In this document: positions 14,688 through 21,538 of the stretch, one piece after another | How positions within the stretch are numbered: the stretch's first letter is position 1 | Layout: the number at the start of each line of letters is the position of its first letter | From: a virus | Reading direction: 5' to 3' (one strand) | Virus record (IMG/VR): IMGVR_UViG_3300018080_000567 | Coordinates: 1 to 24,940 of that record | DNA: 24,940 nt | Program-made: the position numbers and the translations under genes | Notes under the pieces: model-generated | The model's input: only the letters and a program-made list of their open reading frames with translations | Database searches by the model: none | What the model was told of the DNA's origin: nothing

Positions 14688-14842
14688 GAGAACATTATCA
14701 AAAGCATAACGAACAGAATAAAAACAGACACCATAAAAACAACGCCGATCATGTCTAGTTCGCAGCCGTTTTTTTGGCAAAGAAAGGCCGCGGTAGATGC
14801 TGCGGTTGTTACTGCTACGGTTGTTGTGCTGTAAATTTTCAC
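14684..14842 (-). CDS. Tiny membrane protein, two hydrophobic segments
   Basis: 52 aa from GTG 14842, whose G is the last base of the Nudix TAG stop, so translation is coupled. Residues about 6-20 (TTTVAVTTAASTAAFLC) are mildly hydrophobic. Residues about 30-52 (MIGVVFMVSVFILFVMLLIM) are a clear transmembrane segment, joined by CQKNGCELD. The ribosome-binding site is weak. It could be an accessory membrane or holin-like protein, but it is outside the lysis block. The reading frame fits the gap exactly and ends sharing its stop with the plus-strand gene. Confidence 0.45.
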   Translation of the reverse strand: MKIYSTTTVAVTTAASTAAFLCQKNGCELDMIGVVFMVSVFILFVMLLIMFS

Positions 14843-15438
14843 TAATAAAGCCCTGGCATATCGCCCTCGTAGTGATTAAACTCTTCGTATACATCGGCAT
14901 CTTCCCCTCTAGGTGCCTGAGAGAGAAGAACCCTCATAAGAATAAGAGAGAGTAGTGGTGCGGTATCCATGGTGACAATATCGTCATCTGTGAGCCAGTG
15001 AACGCTTGCCCCTTCTTCCCCTTTGGAACCATCGCCCTTGATTTCACCTTGCTCAAGATCGGTCACGTCTACGGTATAGAGATGGGTTACACTATCACTC
15101 ATCTTTGATCGGTAGCTTCTTCCCCAATATTCGAGATCGTCCTCTTTGACCAAAAAGCCGGTTTCTTCCATGAGTTCTCGGAGAGCGCACTCGCTTTCAG
15201 TCTCTCCTTCTTCTACTCCCCCAGTGACAGAGGTAAAGCTCATTCCTCCAAATACTGGGATGTTTTCCTCTCTTACGAGATATTCGACAACAATATTTGG
15301 CCCTGGGTTTTCGTTCTTTGCCCTTCTATAGGGGAGGATACAGACAGCTTGGTTGGTACCGGGGTGCCTGTAAAACGTGTACCATCCATCTTTTTTATAG
15401 ATATCGATGTGCTCATTTTTAAAAAGGTTCTCTTCCAC
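14842..15438 (-). CDS. Nudix hydrolase
   Basis: 198 aa from GTG 15438, with AGGAG 6-7 nt upstream. The full Nudix box lies at 73-95: G73, E79, R87-E88, E91-E92, G94-F95, matching GX5EX7REUXEEXGU exactly. The upstream beta strands (AVCILPYRR, NIVVEYLVREENIPVFGG) and the downstream HWLTDDD are typical of ADP-ribose or nucleotide-sugar pyrophosphatases. In phages such enzymes clean up or alter nucleotide pools, ADP-ribose or NAD metabolites. The substrate is not determined. It precedes a tiny membrane gene and follows a strong terminator, so it needs its own promoter, not confidently seen. Confidence 0.9.
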   Translation of the reverse strand: MEENLFKNEHIDIYKKDGWYTFYRHPGTNQAVCILPYRRAKNENPGPNIVVEYLVREENIPVFGGMSFTSVTGGVEEGETESECALRELMEETGFLVKEDDLEYWGRSYRSKMSDSVTHLYTVDVTDLEQGEIKGDGSKGEEGASVHWLTDDDIVTMDTAPLLSLILMRVLLSQAPRGEDADVYEEFNHYEGDMPGLY

Positions 15439-15457
15439 TCAACTCTCCTTTTTGGGC

Positions 15458-15498
15458 AAAAAAAAACGCCCCTGGAAAAGGTGATTAACCAGGGGCGT
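15458..15498 (-). terminator. Strong intrinsic terminator
   Basis: Minus-strand ACGCCCCTGG and CCAGGGGCGT form a perfect 10-bp stem (15489-15498 with 15466-15475) around a 13-nt loop, followed by about nine T (15458-15466). It ends transcription of the small gene at 15520-15771 before the Nudix gene. Confidence 0.88.
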
Positions 15499-15519
15499 CT
15501 TGTCTATATCATGTCTCGA

Positions 15520-15771
15520 CTAATAGCTACAAAGGGCAAACTTCGCATTAAAGTCCAGATTATAGATTTCAGCTTGAATATCGTCAGAAACATCTTCTTT
15601 TTTTAGTCGCTCTTTGAGTACAGCAGTGCAGTCTAAAAAACTACCAATAGCAAGTTCTAGCATTTTAGGATCGACATATTTGTGGTCATCCCGATCTTTA
15701 AGAATAGACTCAATCATTACATAAGCTTCGCCTTTTTTGAGCCTTTCGATTTCTTGATTAATTGTGTTCAT
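15520..15771 (-). CDS. Small helical hypothetical protein
   Basis: 83 aa from ATG 15771 (MNTINQEIERLKKGEAYVMI), chosen because GGGAGGG lies 5 nt upstream. The frame is open for 17 more codons without a site. It is helical and acidic (LELAIGSFLDCTAVLKERLK). It has its own promoter-like sequence upstream and a strong terminator downstream, so it is a single-gene unit. That suggests a host-takeover or regulatory small protein, but no motif is recognised. Confidence 0.65.
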   Translation of the reverse strand: MNTINQEIERLKKGEAYVMIESILKDRDDHKYVDPKMLELAIGSFLDCTAVLKERLKKEDVSDDIQAEIYNLDFNAKFALCSY

Positions 15772-15802
15772 GTTTGCCCTCCCAGTTTTATTTGGTAGGT
15801 CT

Positions 15803-15830
15803 ATTTTACCACACCGTGTCACATGATCAA
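15803..15830 (-). promoter_or_regulatory. Candidate sigma70-type promoter
   Basis: On the minus strand TTGATC (15830-15825), a 16-bp spacer and TAAAAT (15808-15803), about 32 bp upstream of the ATG at 15771. It is a fair match to the sigma70 consensus and is well placed for the 83-aa gene. Confidence 0.5.
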
Positions 15831-15914
15831 CCAGGGGTGAGCTAAGTGTTGGATATGTCGCTAGGCATAACTAGTTAAAAAAAGGGCGTTTTCCGATATT
15901 TTCAGGTTTTTCAT

Positions 15915-15929
15915 ATAAGTAAAACTTAT
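15915..15929. repeat. Perfect 6-3-6 palindrome
   Basis: ATAAGT-aaa-ACTTAT is an exact inverted repeat in the gap between the 97-aa gene and the 83-aa gene promoter. There is no T-run on either side, so a terminator is unlikely. An operator or small hairpin is possible. Confidence 0.35.
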
Positions 15930-15937
15930 TGATAATC

Positions 15938-16231
15938 CTATGTGCTTGATTCCTCATGGCCCTGGGGTTTGAAGGAGAGTTTCGCGGTAAACAAGCTTTC
16001 TTTCATGATCCCTTGAGAGGTCTTGTAAACAAAATCCATATTATTGGTTTCCATTATAGGGAGCCAACTCTCCATTCGTTCGTCATATATAAGGACTCGA
16101 CTAGGGTCTTTTGCCACTAGTGAGAAGATGATCATTTTAAGGTCATTTATTTTGAATGTGTCGGTGTTGTAGTAGGTGGAGAGTTTCTTGAGAGTCTCTA
16201 AAGTTGTCACACAATCCTCTAAAGAGATCAT
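15938..16231 (-). CDS. Hypothetical early protein
   Basis: 97 aa, starting MISLEDCVTTLETLKKLSTY, with AGGA about 7 nt before the ATG. It has a helical first half and a beta-like middle (DPSRVLIYDERMESWLPIM). It is divergent from the plus-strand replication genes across the 16.2-16.7 kb control region, so it may be an early regulator or host-interaction protein. No domain is recognised. Confidence 0.55.
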   Translation of the reverse strand: MISLEDCVTTLETLKKLSTYYNTDTFKINDLKMIIFSLVAKDPSRVLIYDERMESWLPIMETNNMDFVYKTSQGIMKESLFTAKLSFKPQGHEESST

Positions 16232-16261
16232 TTTCAGTCCTTTCTTAAATAATTTTTGTTG

Positions 16262-16312
16262 TTATCCACAGATTTAGAAAAGATATTCACATGTTTTGGC
16301 AAATGTGGATAT
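16262..16312. other. DnaA-box-like cluster, candidate replication origin
   Basis: TTATCCACA at 16262-16270 is an exact DnaA consensus box. ATATTCACA at 16283-16291 and TGTGGATAT (reverse of ATATCCACA) at 16304-16312 each differ at one base from TTATNCACA. Three sites in 51 bp lie in an AT-rich gap of about 450 bp between divergent early genes, next to the replication module, which fits an origin or a DnaA-controlled switch. Such sites can occur by chance singly, less so in a cluster. Confidence 0.4.
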
Positions 16313-16363
16313 AGGTATGACCTTGAGTGGTTGTTGTTACTATTCCTCTGAATAATTTAAAAA

Positions 16364-16452
16364 GCTCGGTAATGAAAATCACCAAGCAACGGGGGGCCAT
16401 TTGTGGGAATGACCCCCATGGCAATTGACTCTAGGAGCTTTTAAAATTCTAG
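16364..16452. promoter_or_regulatory. Intergenic control region with inverted repeats
   Basis: Within the gene-free stretch 16232-16677 there are three inverted repeats. GGTAAT-gaaa-ATCACC lies at 16368-16383 with one mismatch. A G-rich hairpin at 16392-16417 pairs GGGGG and CATT with AATG and CCCCC, with one internal mismatch. A 22-bp imperfect palindrome at 16431-16452 (CTAG...TTTTAAAA...CTAG, 8 of 11 pairs) has operator-like symmetry. The last two lie ahead of the plus-strand early genes. The rest of the gap holds DnaA-like boxes and one promoter candidate, and no gene. Confidence 0.35.
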
Positions 16453-16552
16453 CACGAAAATTGCTCGTCCTATGCCCCTATATCTCCAGGAAGCAACTAA
16501 TCGCAATGTTCTTCTAAAGATAGGCATTTAAACAAATAGAGGAAAAGAAGGT

Positions 16553-16580
16553 TTGTAAATACCACATTTCCAACTATTTT
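16553..16580 (+). promoter_or_regulatory. Candidate early promoter
   Basis: TTGTAA, a 16-bp spacer and TATTTT on the plus strand, about 95 bp upstream of the first replication-side gene. Each box matches the sigma70 consensus at four of six positions, so support is modest. Confidence 0.3.
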
Positions 16581-16677
16581 GCATCTCATCAATGAAATAG
16601 AATCGCGCCCAAAAAGGCCTTGTGTTTTATTTAGACTTAATGCATGCCAGTGGCTGACCCGCGACAAGGAGTTATGT

Positions 16678-17328
16678 ATGCATTTGGGTAACGTTATTTT
16701 GAATCAAAGGATTTCACCTTTAAAGAAAATTGAGCTCAACATTACTCAGGATGTTTTTGAAAAATTCAAAGACGAGTTCAAGAACTTCTCGCTTTCTGAG
16801 ATTGTTGAAACAATGATGATGAATGAGCTGGACCAAAGAACGATACAGCTAATTATTGCAAAGCTAGAGAAGTACCAGGGGCCAGGTTCGCGGCTTCCAG
16901 AGACCAAAGACCCTGAGGAGCTTCGTATTAGAGAGTTAGAACAAGAGCTTTTGCTTAAGTATACATATGGAGAGCTGATTACTCATGGCGCCATTGAGAG
17001 ATGGAAAGAAATCCTCACTGACGGTGAGTTTGAGCTTGCAAAAAAGCTTTTTCACAAGTCCACAAAGAAGACACAAGAGCGCTGGTTTATTAGGTTTAGC
17101 AAAGAGATCCTAGCGGATTGTTTTCGTGAGTTCGCCGAGTTTACCAATAGAAATCCAAACGAGTACCGCCTAACAAGTAATGGTAAATCAATGGTTTCCC
17201 TTCACTTTGCGCAGTGGATTCGCAATGAACATGAGAGAAGAAAACTCTCCTCTTCACAACGTAAACATAAGGCAGAAAAACTCATAGAAAGCTACAACCA
17301 AGAATTACCACTAGAACAAACCGCCTAA
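16678..17328 (+). CDS. Hypothetical early protein, possible DNA-binding regulator or replication factor
   Basis: 216 aa from ATG 16678 (MHLGNVILNQRISPLKKIEL), chosen because AAGGAG lies 6 nt upstream. A longer TTG start at 16579 has no site. Residues about 13-50 (KKIELNITQDVFEKFKDEFK, then FSLSEIVETMMMNEL) have a strand followed by two helices, like a ribbon-helix-helix or related DNA-binding unit. The rest is helical and charged (YTYGELITHGAIERWKEILT, ERWFIRFSKEIL) and ends acidic. It is the first gene of the plus-strand module, next to the DnaA-like sites, so a role in replication initiation or early control is possible. It is not recognised as a known family. Confidence 0.6.
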   Translation: MHLGNVILNQRISPLKKIELNITQDVFEKFKDEFKNFSLSEIVETMMMNELDQRTIQLIIAKLEKYQGPGSRLPETKDPEELRIRELEQELLLKYTYGELITHGAIERWKEILTDGEFELAKKLFHKSTKKTQERWFIRFSKEILADCFREFAEFTNRNPNEYRLTSNGKSMVSLHFAQWIRNEHERRKLSSSQRKHKAEKLIESYNQELPLEQTA

Positions 17329-17348
17329 TTTTGTTTACTTACAAATGC

Positions 17349-17376
17349 TTGACGCAGTTTATTCCTCGTGTATTTG
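17349..17376 (+). promoter_or_regulatory. Candidate promoter of the ERF-SSB operon
   Basis: TTGACG (17349-17354), a 16-bp spacer and TATTTG (17371-17376). The -35 is near consensus and the -10 is weak. The inverted repeat at 17363-17401 covers the -10 and the start region, suggesting control by a repressor. Confidence 0.4.
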
Positions 17377-17401
17377 TCCACCATAGATAAATGCACGAGG
17401 A
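17363..17401. promoter_or_regulatory. Long inverted repeat covering promoter and ribosome-binding site of ERF gene
   Basis: TCCTCGTGTATTT (17363-17375) and AAATGCACGAGGA (17389-17401) pair at 12 of 13 positions around a 13-nt loop. The right arm includes most of the GAGGAG ribosome-binding site of the ERF gene (ATG 17408), and the left arm overlaps the candidate -10. As DNA this could be a repressor operator, as RNA it could hide the ribosome-binding site. Both would put recombination genes under tight control. Confidence 0.55.
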
Positions 17402-17407
17402 GCTACT

Positions 17408-18010
17408 ATGACTGAAGAAAAGAAAGAAACTTTTTTTGATGTATTTGCAAAATGCCAGCAAGAATTTCCCACCCTTAAGAAAAACGCCACGGTTAAATAT
17501 GGCGGAACGAGCTTTAGTTACGCAACACTTGAGGCGGTTCTTGAGTGTGTCTTACCAGTGCTTAATAAGAGCGGCATATCTTTGATTCAAGAGATTGTAG
17601 AAGATGACAATGGTAAACTCTCCCTTACGACTTCCGTCCTTTACGAGGGCGATGTGGCGCTTAAAAACAGTTGCCCCCTACTCGTTGCTGGTAAAAAGAT
17701 GCAAGACCTGGGAACAGCACTAACCTATGCAAGACGGTATTCAATTCAAACTCTCCTAGGTCTTTGTGCTGAGGCGGACCTCGATGGAAACGTTGCTGAC
17801 GGCCCTAAACCGGCAGTATCAACAAAAATTTTTAATAAGCTTCGTTTCTTGGCAGGAGTTGACGAGCAAACAGTAAATGACTGGCTTAAAAAATGCAGCG
17901 TTAGCAAAATCGAGGCGTTACCGCTGGACAAATATGAATCTATATGTAATTGGATGCTTGATATCATTTCAAAAAACAATTCGCAGACATCAGACGATAT
18001 CAGCTTTTAG
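17408..18010 (+). CDS. ERF-family single-strand annealing protein
   Basis: 200 aa, GAGGAG 5 nt before the ATG. Residues about 28-60 (YGGTSFSYATLEAVLECVLP) and about 93-128 (GKKMQDLGTALTYARRYSIQ, then TLLGLCAEADLDGN) are the signature of the ERF annealing family. The middle strands (SLTTSVLYEGD) also fit. ERF proteins bind single-stranded DNA and anneal complementary strands in phage recombination and circularisation. The C-terminal 70 residues are a helical linker. SSB follows 8 nt downstream, and a resolvase lies in the same module, forming a recombination set. Confidence 0.88.
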   Translation: MTEEKKETFFDVFAKCQQEFPTLKKNATVKYGGTSFSYATLEAVLECVLPVLNKSGISLIQEIVEDDNGKLSLTTSVLYEGDVALKNSCPLLVAGKKMQDLGTALTYARRYSIQTLLGLCAEADLDGNVADGPKPAVSTKIFNKLRFLAGVDEQTVNDWLKKCSVSKIEALPLDKYESICNWMLDIISKNNSQTSDDISF

Positions 18011-18018
18011 GAGACAGT

Positions 18019-18441
18019 ATGAATTTTTCAATGAACAAAGTGATTATAGTAGGAAACGTTGTTAAAGATCCCGACTTCCTACAGCGTGATGGGCGAGACA
18101 TTGCAAATATAACAATCGCCACCGACCACGGAAAAGGTGAGGCAAAAAAAACAGAGTTCACTGACTGTGTTGGTTTTGGAGCTATTGCCACGACAATCGC
18201 TCGCCATCTTAAAAAAGGTGAGAAGGTTTATATTGAGGGACGAATCACTTATGACCGCTGGAAAGCAAAAGAATCAGAGGCCATGAATGTTAAGGCCAAA
18301 GTCATAATCAATTCCTTTAAATTTTTAAGCACCAAAGCATCAAAAGAAGGAAACACTGAAGAAAAAGATGCGTTTGCTCCAGTACAGCAACCCAATATGA
18401 GTGCGCCTAATCCGTTTAGCGTAGAAGATATTCCGTTTTAG
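18019..18441 (+). CDS. ssb: Single-stranded DNA-binding protein
   Basis: 140 aa, AGGAG 5 nt before the ATG. The OB-fold occupies residues 1-105: MNKVIIVGNVVKDPDF, IANITIATDHGKGE, FTDCVGFGAIATTIARHLKK, GEKVYIEGRITYDRW. A flexible linker leads to the acidic tip SVEDIPF, the protein-interaction tail of bacterial SSB. It protects single-stranded DNA and recruits repair and replication partners. Immediately downstream of the ERF gene, it probably works with it in annealing. Confidence 0.95.
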   Translation: MNFSMNKVIIVGNVVKDPDFLQRDGRDIANITIATDHGKGEAKKTEFTDCVGFGAIATTIARHLKKGEKVYIEGRITYDRWKAKESEAMNVKAKVIINSFKFLSTKASKEGNTEEKDAFAPVQQPNMSAPNPFSVEDIPF

Positions 18442-18447
18442 ATCGTT

Positions 18448-18795
18448 ATGGATGGAGACAGTATTAAAAGCGCTGAGTTTAACCAGTGCCTTGAAGAGTT
18501 TTTAGAAAGATTCAAAAAAAATTGTAACACATTTTATTTTGCAGGTGCCATTTGCGATAGCGATGATTTTATAAGCGGCTCTGAGTTTGAAGAATTATTT
18601 AAAAGATTTTCAAAAAATACTAGCGATGATTGTCACAGGTTTTACTTATTAGGTGCTCATGCTGCTTACATTGAAATGAGAAGGCAAATGGATAGAGAAA
18701 GAGCGTTTTTCCCTCCGGCAACCGAGGTCTTCATTACCGAGCAGCTTGCGGATCTATCCCATGAGCTTTGGTATAAAAATGAAGAAGACTGCTAA
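18448..18795 (+). CDS. Hypothetical early protein
   Basis: 115 aa, beginning MDGDSIKSAEFNQCLEEFLE, six bases after the SSB stop and without a good ribosome-binding site, so it probably relies on coupling. It carries a double pattern: AEFNQCLEEFLERFKKNCNT-FYFAGA and SEFEELFKRFSKNTSDDCHR-FYLLGA, about 40 residues apart, suggesting an internal duplication of a helical unit. The function is not recognised. Confidence 0.6.
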   Translation: MDGDSIKSAEFNQCLEEFLERFKKNCNTFYFAGAICDSDDFISGSEFEELFKRFSKNTSDDCHRFYLLGAHAAYIEMRRQMDRERAFFPPATEVFITEQLADLSHELWYKNEEDC

Positions 18796-18841
18796 ACACA
18801 ATTAATTTCTACATGCTAATGTCTCCGGCCTAGGAGGCATT

Positions 18842-19201
18842 ATGAAAATTTCCAAACTATTCGCGGACCAACTGGCACGTATCCATTTTGGCGTTGCCGA
18901 TAAAAAGAAACTCTCCAAATCAACATTTACCGCAGCTAGTGAGTACGCTTACCTTGTGGGGGCGGTAAAAACATTATTTGCCGTCTTGGAAGAAGAGAGG
19001 GTTGAACCCTTTGAGAGTAAGGAAGAAATGCATGGATTCCTCCAGGAGCGCTATCAAGAAGTGGCAGAAGCTTTACGCGTGAAGTACTTTTACAAGAGTA
19101 TGAGTAAATTTACGCTAGAGGAGGTGATTGAGCATGGTCAAGCACACGACAAGCATTTTCGAGAGAAGGCTAGGAGAGTTAAAAGAGATACTGGAGAATA
19201 A
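18842..19201 (+). CDS. Hypothetical early protein
   Basis: 119 aa, with TAGGAGG well placed before the ATG. It is helical and charged (TAASEYAYLVGAVKTLFAVL, ESKEEMHGFLQERYQEVAEA) with a basic end (HFREKARRVKRDTGE). Its last 68 bases overlap the next gene. No domain is recognised. Confidence 0.6.
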   Translation: MKISKLFADQLARIHFGVADKKKLSKSTFTAASEYAYLVGAVKTLFAVLEEERVEPFESKEEMHGFLQERYQEVAEALRVKYFYKSMSKFTLEEVIEHGQAHDKHFREKARRVKRDTGE

Positions 19202-19319
19202 CCGAGCAAACTACGAGCGTGACCCAAAAAGAATGGCCTTTTTGATGTCGTTGATTGAGCTGAATACGAGATTGGCCGAGATTTACAATGAAAAGCTTAG
19301 AAGAGAGATGATGAGATGA
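19134..19319 (+). CDS. Small coiled-coil hypothetical protein
   Basis: 61 aa from ATG 19134, with AGAGGAGG about 9 nt upstream inside the previous gene. An in-frame TTG at 19128 is too close to that site. The sequence is charged and helical (FERRLGELKEILENNRANYE, MSLIELNTRLAEIYNEKLRR). It overlaps both neighbours, by 68 bases upstream and by 4 bases (ATGA) downstream, which favours a real operon gene. Function unknown. Confidence 0.5.
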   Translation: MVKHTTSIFERRLGELKEILENNRANYERDPKRMAFLMSLIELNTRLAEIYNEKLRREMMR

Positions 19320-19651
19320 CTGAATTAAGATTTATGCATCCTGAAGATCTCCAATACATGGTTGATGAAGCGGTGAACACTGGTGATTTTGTAAAAACGT
19401 GTATTTATTACCAGGTTAAGCTTGTAAGCCATGAATTTCTCCAGGTTTGTGATTCTGAAAGTCCTTACGACTACCGTTTTGAACTCTCCCTGGTTCAAGA
19501 TGAGAACCATTATTCTGGATCATGCCCCGTAAGCCTTAAAAGAATAAAAACAAAGTCGGAATTCTTGGGAATGATTGACTCGATCATTGCTCAGTCATGC
19601 CGGAGCTTCACTGAGCAATTAAGTCCTAAAGAAAGAACGCTTTTTGACTAA
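19316..19651 (+). CDS. Hypothetical early protein
   Basis: 111 aa, ATGA overlap with the upstream gene. It begins MTELRFMHPEDLQYMVDEAV and has a beta-like middle (FELSLVQDENHYSGSCPVSL). Its TAA shares bases with the TAG of the convergent phosphatase gene (19648-19651). It is not recognised. Confidence 0.6.
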   Translation: MTELRFMHPEDLQYMVDEAVNTGDFVKTCIYYQVKLVSHEFLQVCDSESPYDYRFELSLVQDENHYSGSCPVSLKRIKTKSEFLGMIDSIIAQSCRSFTEQLSPKERTLFD

Positions 19652-20436
19652 AATCCTGCTGAATAGAGCATATTAAGGTCTGCATCAAAGAATGTGTAGG
19701 TGTCATTACTGGAATCGACTACCACAAAACCATAATCTGACACCCCCCACACTGGTTTCTTGGCCAGTGGGCGAAGTTTACCCCCTGCACCTGAGATAAG
19801 AAGACGAGTCCCTCTTTTTGTTCCCTCATCTGAGAGATGGTGGTCATGACCTGCTACGAATAGGTTGACCTTGCCGATAAATGCATACCTGTACATGGCC
19901 TTTTTGATGAAATTGACGTCCCCGTGGTCCCCGCTTGACCGGTAAGGGTGATGACCGAACACGATTTTCTTTCGACACGTGTCTTTTTTGACTTCTTTTC
20001 TTAGCCATTTCCATTGCTTAAATTTTACGCCATTTGTGTCGATGGAATAAAGACAATATCCGTCGATATCGAACTTGTACCAGAAGTGAGGAAATACGAT
20101 GTTGGGATAATGAAGCCCTACCTGGAGCCACGCATCGGGATCACCGTAATAGTCGTGGTTTCCGAGAGAGAGGTAAAACTTGGTTGTTCTCAAGAGTTCT
20201 TTATAGGGAGTGAGAAATTTAAGCATAAATTGAGCGTCATTGATTCCCTTGATACCGATCGGATAGACAACATCCCCAGTCACCATGATGGCGTCACATT
20301 TTGCGTTTTTCATGGCATCAGCAACTTTGTATTGCTCCTTCGTGCCCGTCCCCATGTCTCCTACAAAACATAAACGTTCTGCCTGTATCAATTGAACATT
20401 GATAAAAATTGCCAAAATCAATAGTAATTGTTTCAT
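19648..20436 (-). CDS. Secreted purple-acid-phosphatase-like metallophosphoesterase
   Basis: 262 aa from ATG 20436, with GGAGGG 7 nt upstream. A 13-residue upstream extension has no site. A signal peptide, MKQLLLILAIFINVQLIQA, is followed by the five metallophosphoesterase motifs: GDMG (D27), GDVVYP (D55, Y58), GNHD (N93, H94), FGHHP (H162/H163) and GHDHH (H197, H199). The GDxxY tyrosine marks the purple acid phosphatase side of the family, near TRAP-type enzymes. It would act outside the cytoplasm on phosphomonoesters, perhaps phosphate scavenging. It is on the opposite strand to the replication genes around it, which suggests a moron-type insertion. Confidence 0.85.
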   Translation of the reverse strand: MKQLLLILAIFINVQLIQAERLCFVGDMGTGTKEQYKVADAMKNAKCDAIMVTGDVVYPIGIKGINDAQFMLKFLTPYKELLRTTKFYLSLGNHDYYGDPDAWLQVGLHYPNIVFPHFWYKFDIDGYCLYSIDTNGVKFKQWKWLRKEVKKDTCRKKIVFGHHPYRSSGDHGDVNFIKKAMYRYAFIGKVNLFVAGHDHHLSDEGTKRGTRLLISGAGGKLRPLAKKPVWGVSDYGFVVVDSSNDTYTFFDADLNMLYSAGF

Positions 20437-20476
20437 TTGAGTACCCTCCGATAACAACGGTACTAAAAAGGCCACA

Positions 20477-20941
20477 ATGTTGAAATTGATTTTACATTTT
20501 TATTTCCCTCCTCTCTCGCAAAACAATATCGAAAGAAGCACCGTAGGAAAGGGGGGAAAGGCGAATATTCGCTATAAAACCGTTGAAGCAAAAAAGTATA
20601 AGGCCGAAATACTCAACATTGTTTCAAATCACCCGGATGCAAAGAAGTTTTCGGAGAGTTTTGATGAAAATGTCCATGCCTTGAAGATAGATTTCACCTG
20701 GTACATTGATCCACAAAAGCTTTTAACAAAAAAAGAAAAGAGGCTTTCGTTTAGAGGTGGTGATTGGGACAATTTCATCAAGTATACCCAAGACTGTATT
20801 ATGGAAGGACTTGAAATAAATGATTTCTATATCTACGCCGGTGCAGCGAAAAAGCTCCCGACCAAGGGCGCCGAGAGCTTCAAGGCAGAAGTGACAAGGA
20901 TTCCTCTATCAAGAATCAATTCATTTAAGCAATTCTTATAG
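20477..20941 (+). CDS. RusA-like Holliday junction resolvase
   Basis: 154 aa. The start LKLILHFYFPPLSQNNIERS resembles RusA strand 1, and the core FRGGDWDNFIKYTQDCIMEG with IND FYI at 92-119 has the catalytic acids: D96, D98 and D116. K102 fits the family's lysine. The central DD of RusA is ND here. RusA-type enzymes resolve branched DNA during recombination and clear it for packaging. It lies 40 bp from the divergently transcribed phosphatase, in the same direction as the ERF and SSB genes. The insertion of the phosphatase splits the module. Confidence 0.8.
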   Translation: MLKLILHFYFPPLSQNNIERSTVGKGGKANIRYKTVEAKKYKAEILNIVSNHPDAKKFSESFDENVHALKIDFTWYIDPQKLLTKKEKRLSFRGGDWDNFIKYTQDCIMEGLEINDFYIYAGAAKKLPTKGAESFKAEVTRIPLSRINSFKQFL

Positions 20942-20984
20942 GGTATGGAAAGGGTGGAAGTTCTTCCCCTCTCATTTTGAACCC
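20942..20984. terminator. Possible bidirectional terminator between convergent genes
   Basis: The gap between two convergent stops holds GGAAG-TT-CTTCC with partial extension on both sides, and T-rich runs near both ends. The stem is short, so support is weak. It is the only hairpin in the gap. Confidence 0.3.
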
Positions 20985-21242
20985 TTATAAGACTTGTTTT
21001 TTTTCGAGGACTTCTTTGATTTTCCCTTTGGCATATTCCCTCTCCTCTGGAATCTTAGAACGAAGTTTTCTAAGACCGATCACCATCTCTTGGATTTGTT
21101 CGCTCTCGTCTTCATCATCTTTTTTAAAGATTGATCCCAAAAAAAGAATGCCTTCTCTCAACATTGGGACAAACTTAATGATCTTTCCGACATACGGAAA
21201 CAAATCCGAAAAGCTTTTTATGATTTTTATAATCGAGCTCAT
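20985..21242 (-). CDS. Small amphipathic/basic hypothetical protein
   Basis: 85 aa, ATGA overlap with the upstream gene. The first 40 residues (IIKIIKSFSDLFPYVGKIIK, FVPMLREGILFLGSIF) are hydrophobic and amphipathic and could touch the membrane. The rest is a charged helix. It is the last gene of the lysis-side block, and a lysis or membrane role is possible but unproven. Confidence 0.55.
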   Translation of the reverse strand: MSSIIKIIKSFSDLFPYVGKIIKFVPMLREGILFLGSIFKKDDEDESEQIQEMVIGLRKLRSKIPEEREYAKGKIKEVLEKKQVL

Positions 21243-21529
21243 TCTTCCTCTTCTTCGCGTTGTTCAAATTCTCCTTTAATTTTGGCAACAAGTTCAAGTA
21301 CCCGTTGTCCAAGCTGCATGATTTCGCTGGAGTCAAGATCCTTAATTTCTGTAGGAATTTCTTTAAGTCCCTTAAAGGCCTTGTAAACAACTTTGTACTC
21401 CCCGAGAAGATCCTTAAGAACGAGTAAATCGTTTAACCTAATCTTACCATCTTTCATAACTTTCGCAGCAGTCATGACCATAAGTTCCATGGCATCTAAA
21501 ACTTCGCTTAACTCTTTAATATCCTTCAT
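21239..21529 (-). CDS. Small helical acidic hypothetical protein
   Basis: 96 aa, GGAGG ahead of the ATG. It is all helical (LDAMELMVMTAAKVMKDGKI, LLVLKDLLGEYKVVYKAFKG) and ends in a run of glutamates. It lies between the protease gene and the 85-aa gene with close spacing, so it belongs to the same operon. Its role is unknown. Confidence 0.6.
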   Translation of the reverse strand: MKDIKELSEVLDAMELMVMTAAKVMKDGKIRLNDLLVLKDLLGEYKVVYKAFKGLKEIPTEIKDLDSSEIMQLGQRVLELVAKIKGEFEQREEEEE

Positions 21530-21538
21530 AAACCCTCC

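Noticed and set aside
16579-16677. TTG-start extension of the first early gene by 33 residues
   Set aside because: There is no ribosome-binding site there, whereas ATG 16678 has AAGGAG at 6 nt. The added residues do not resemble a known domain.
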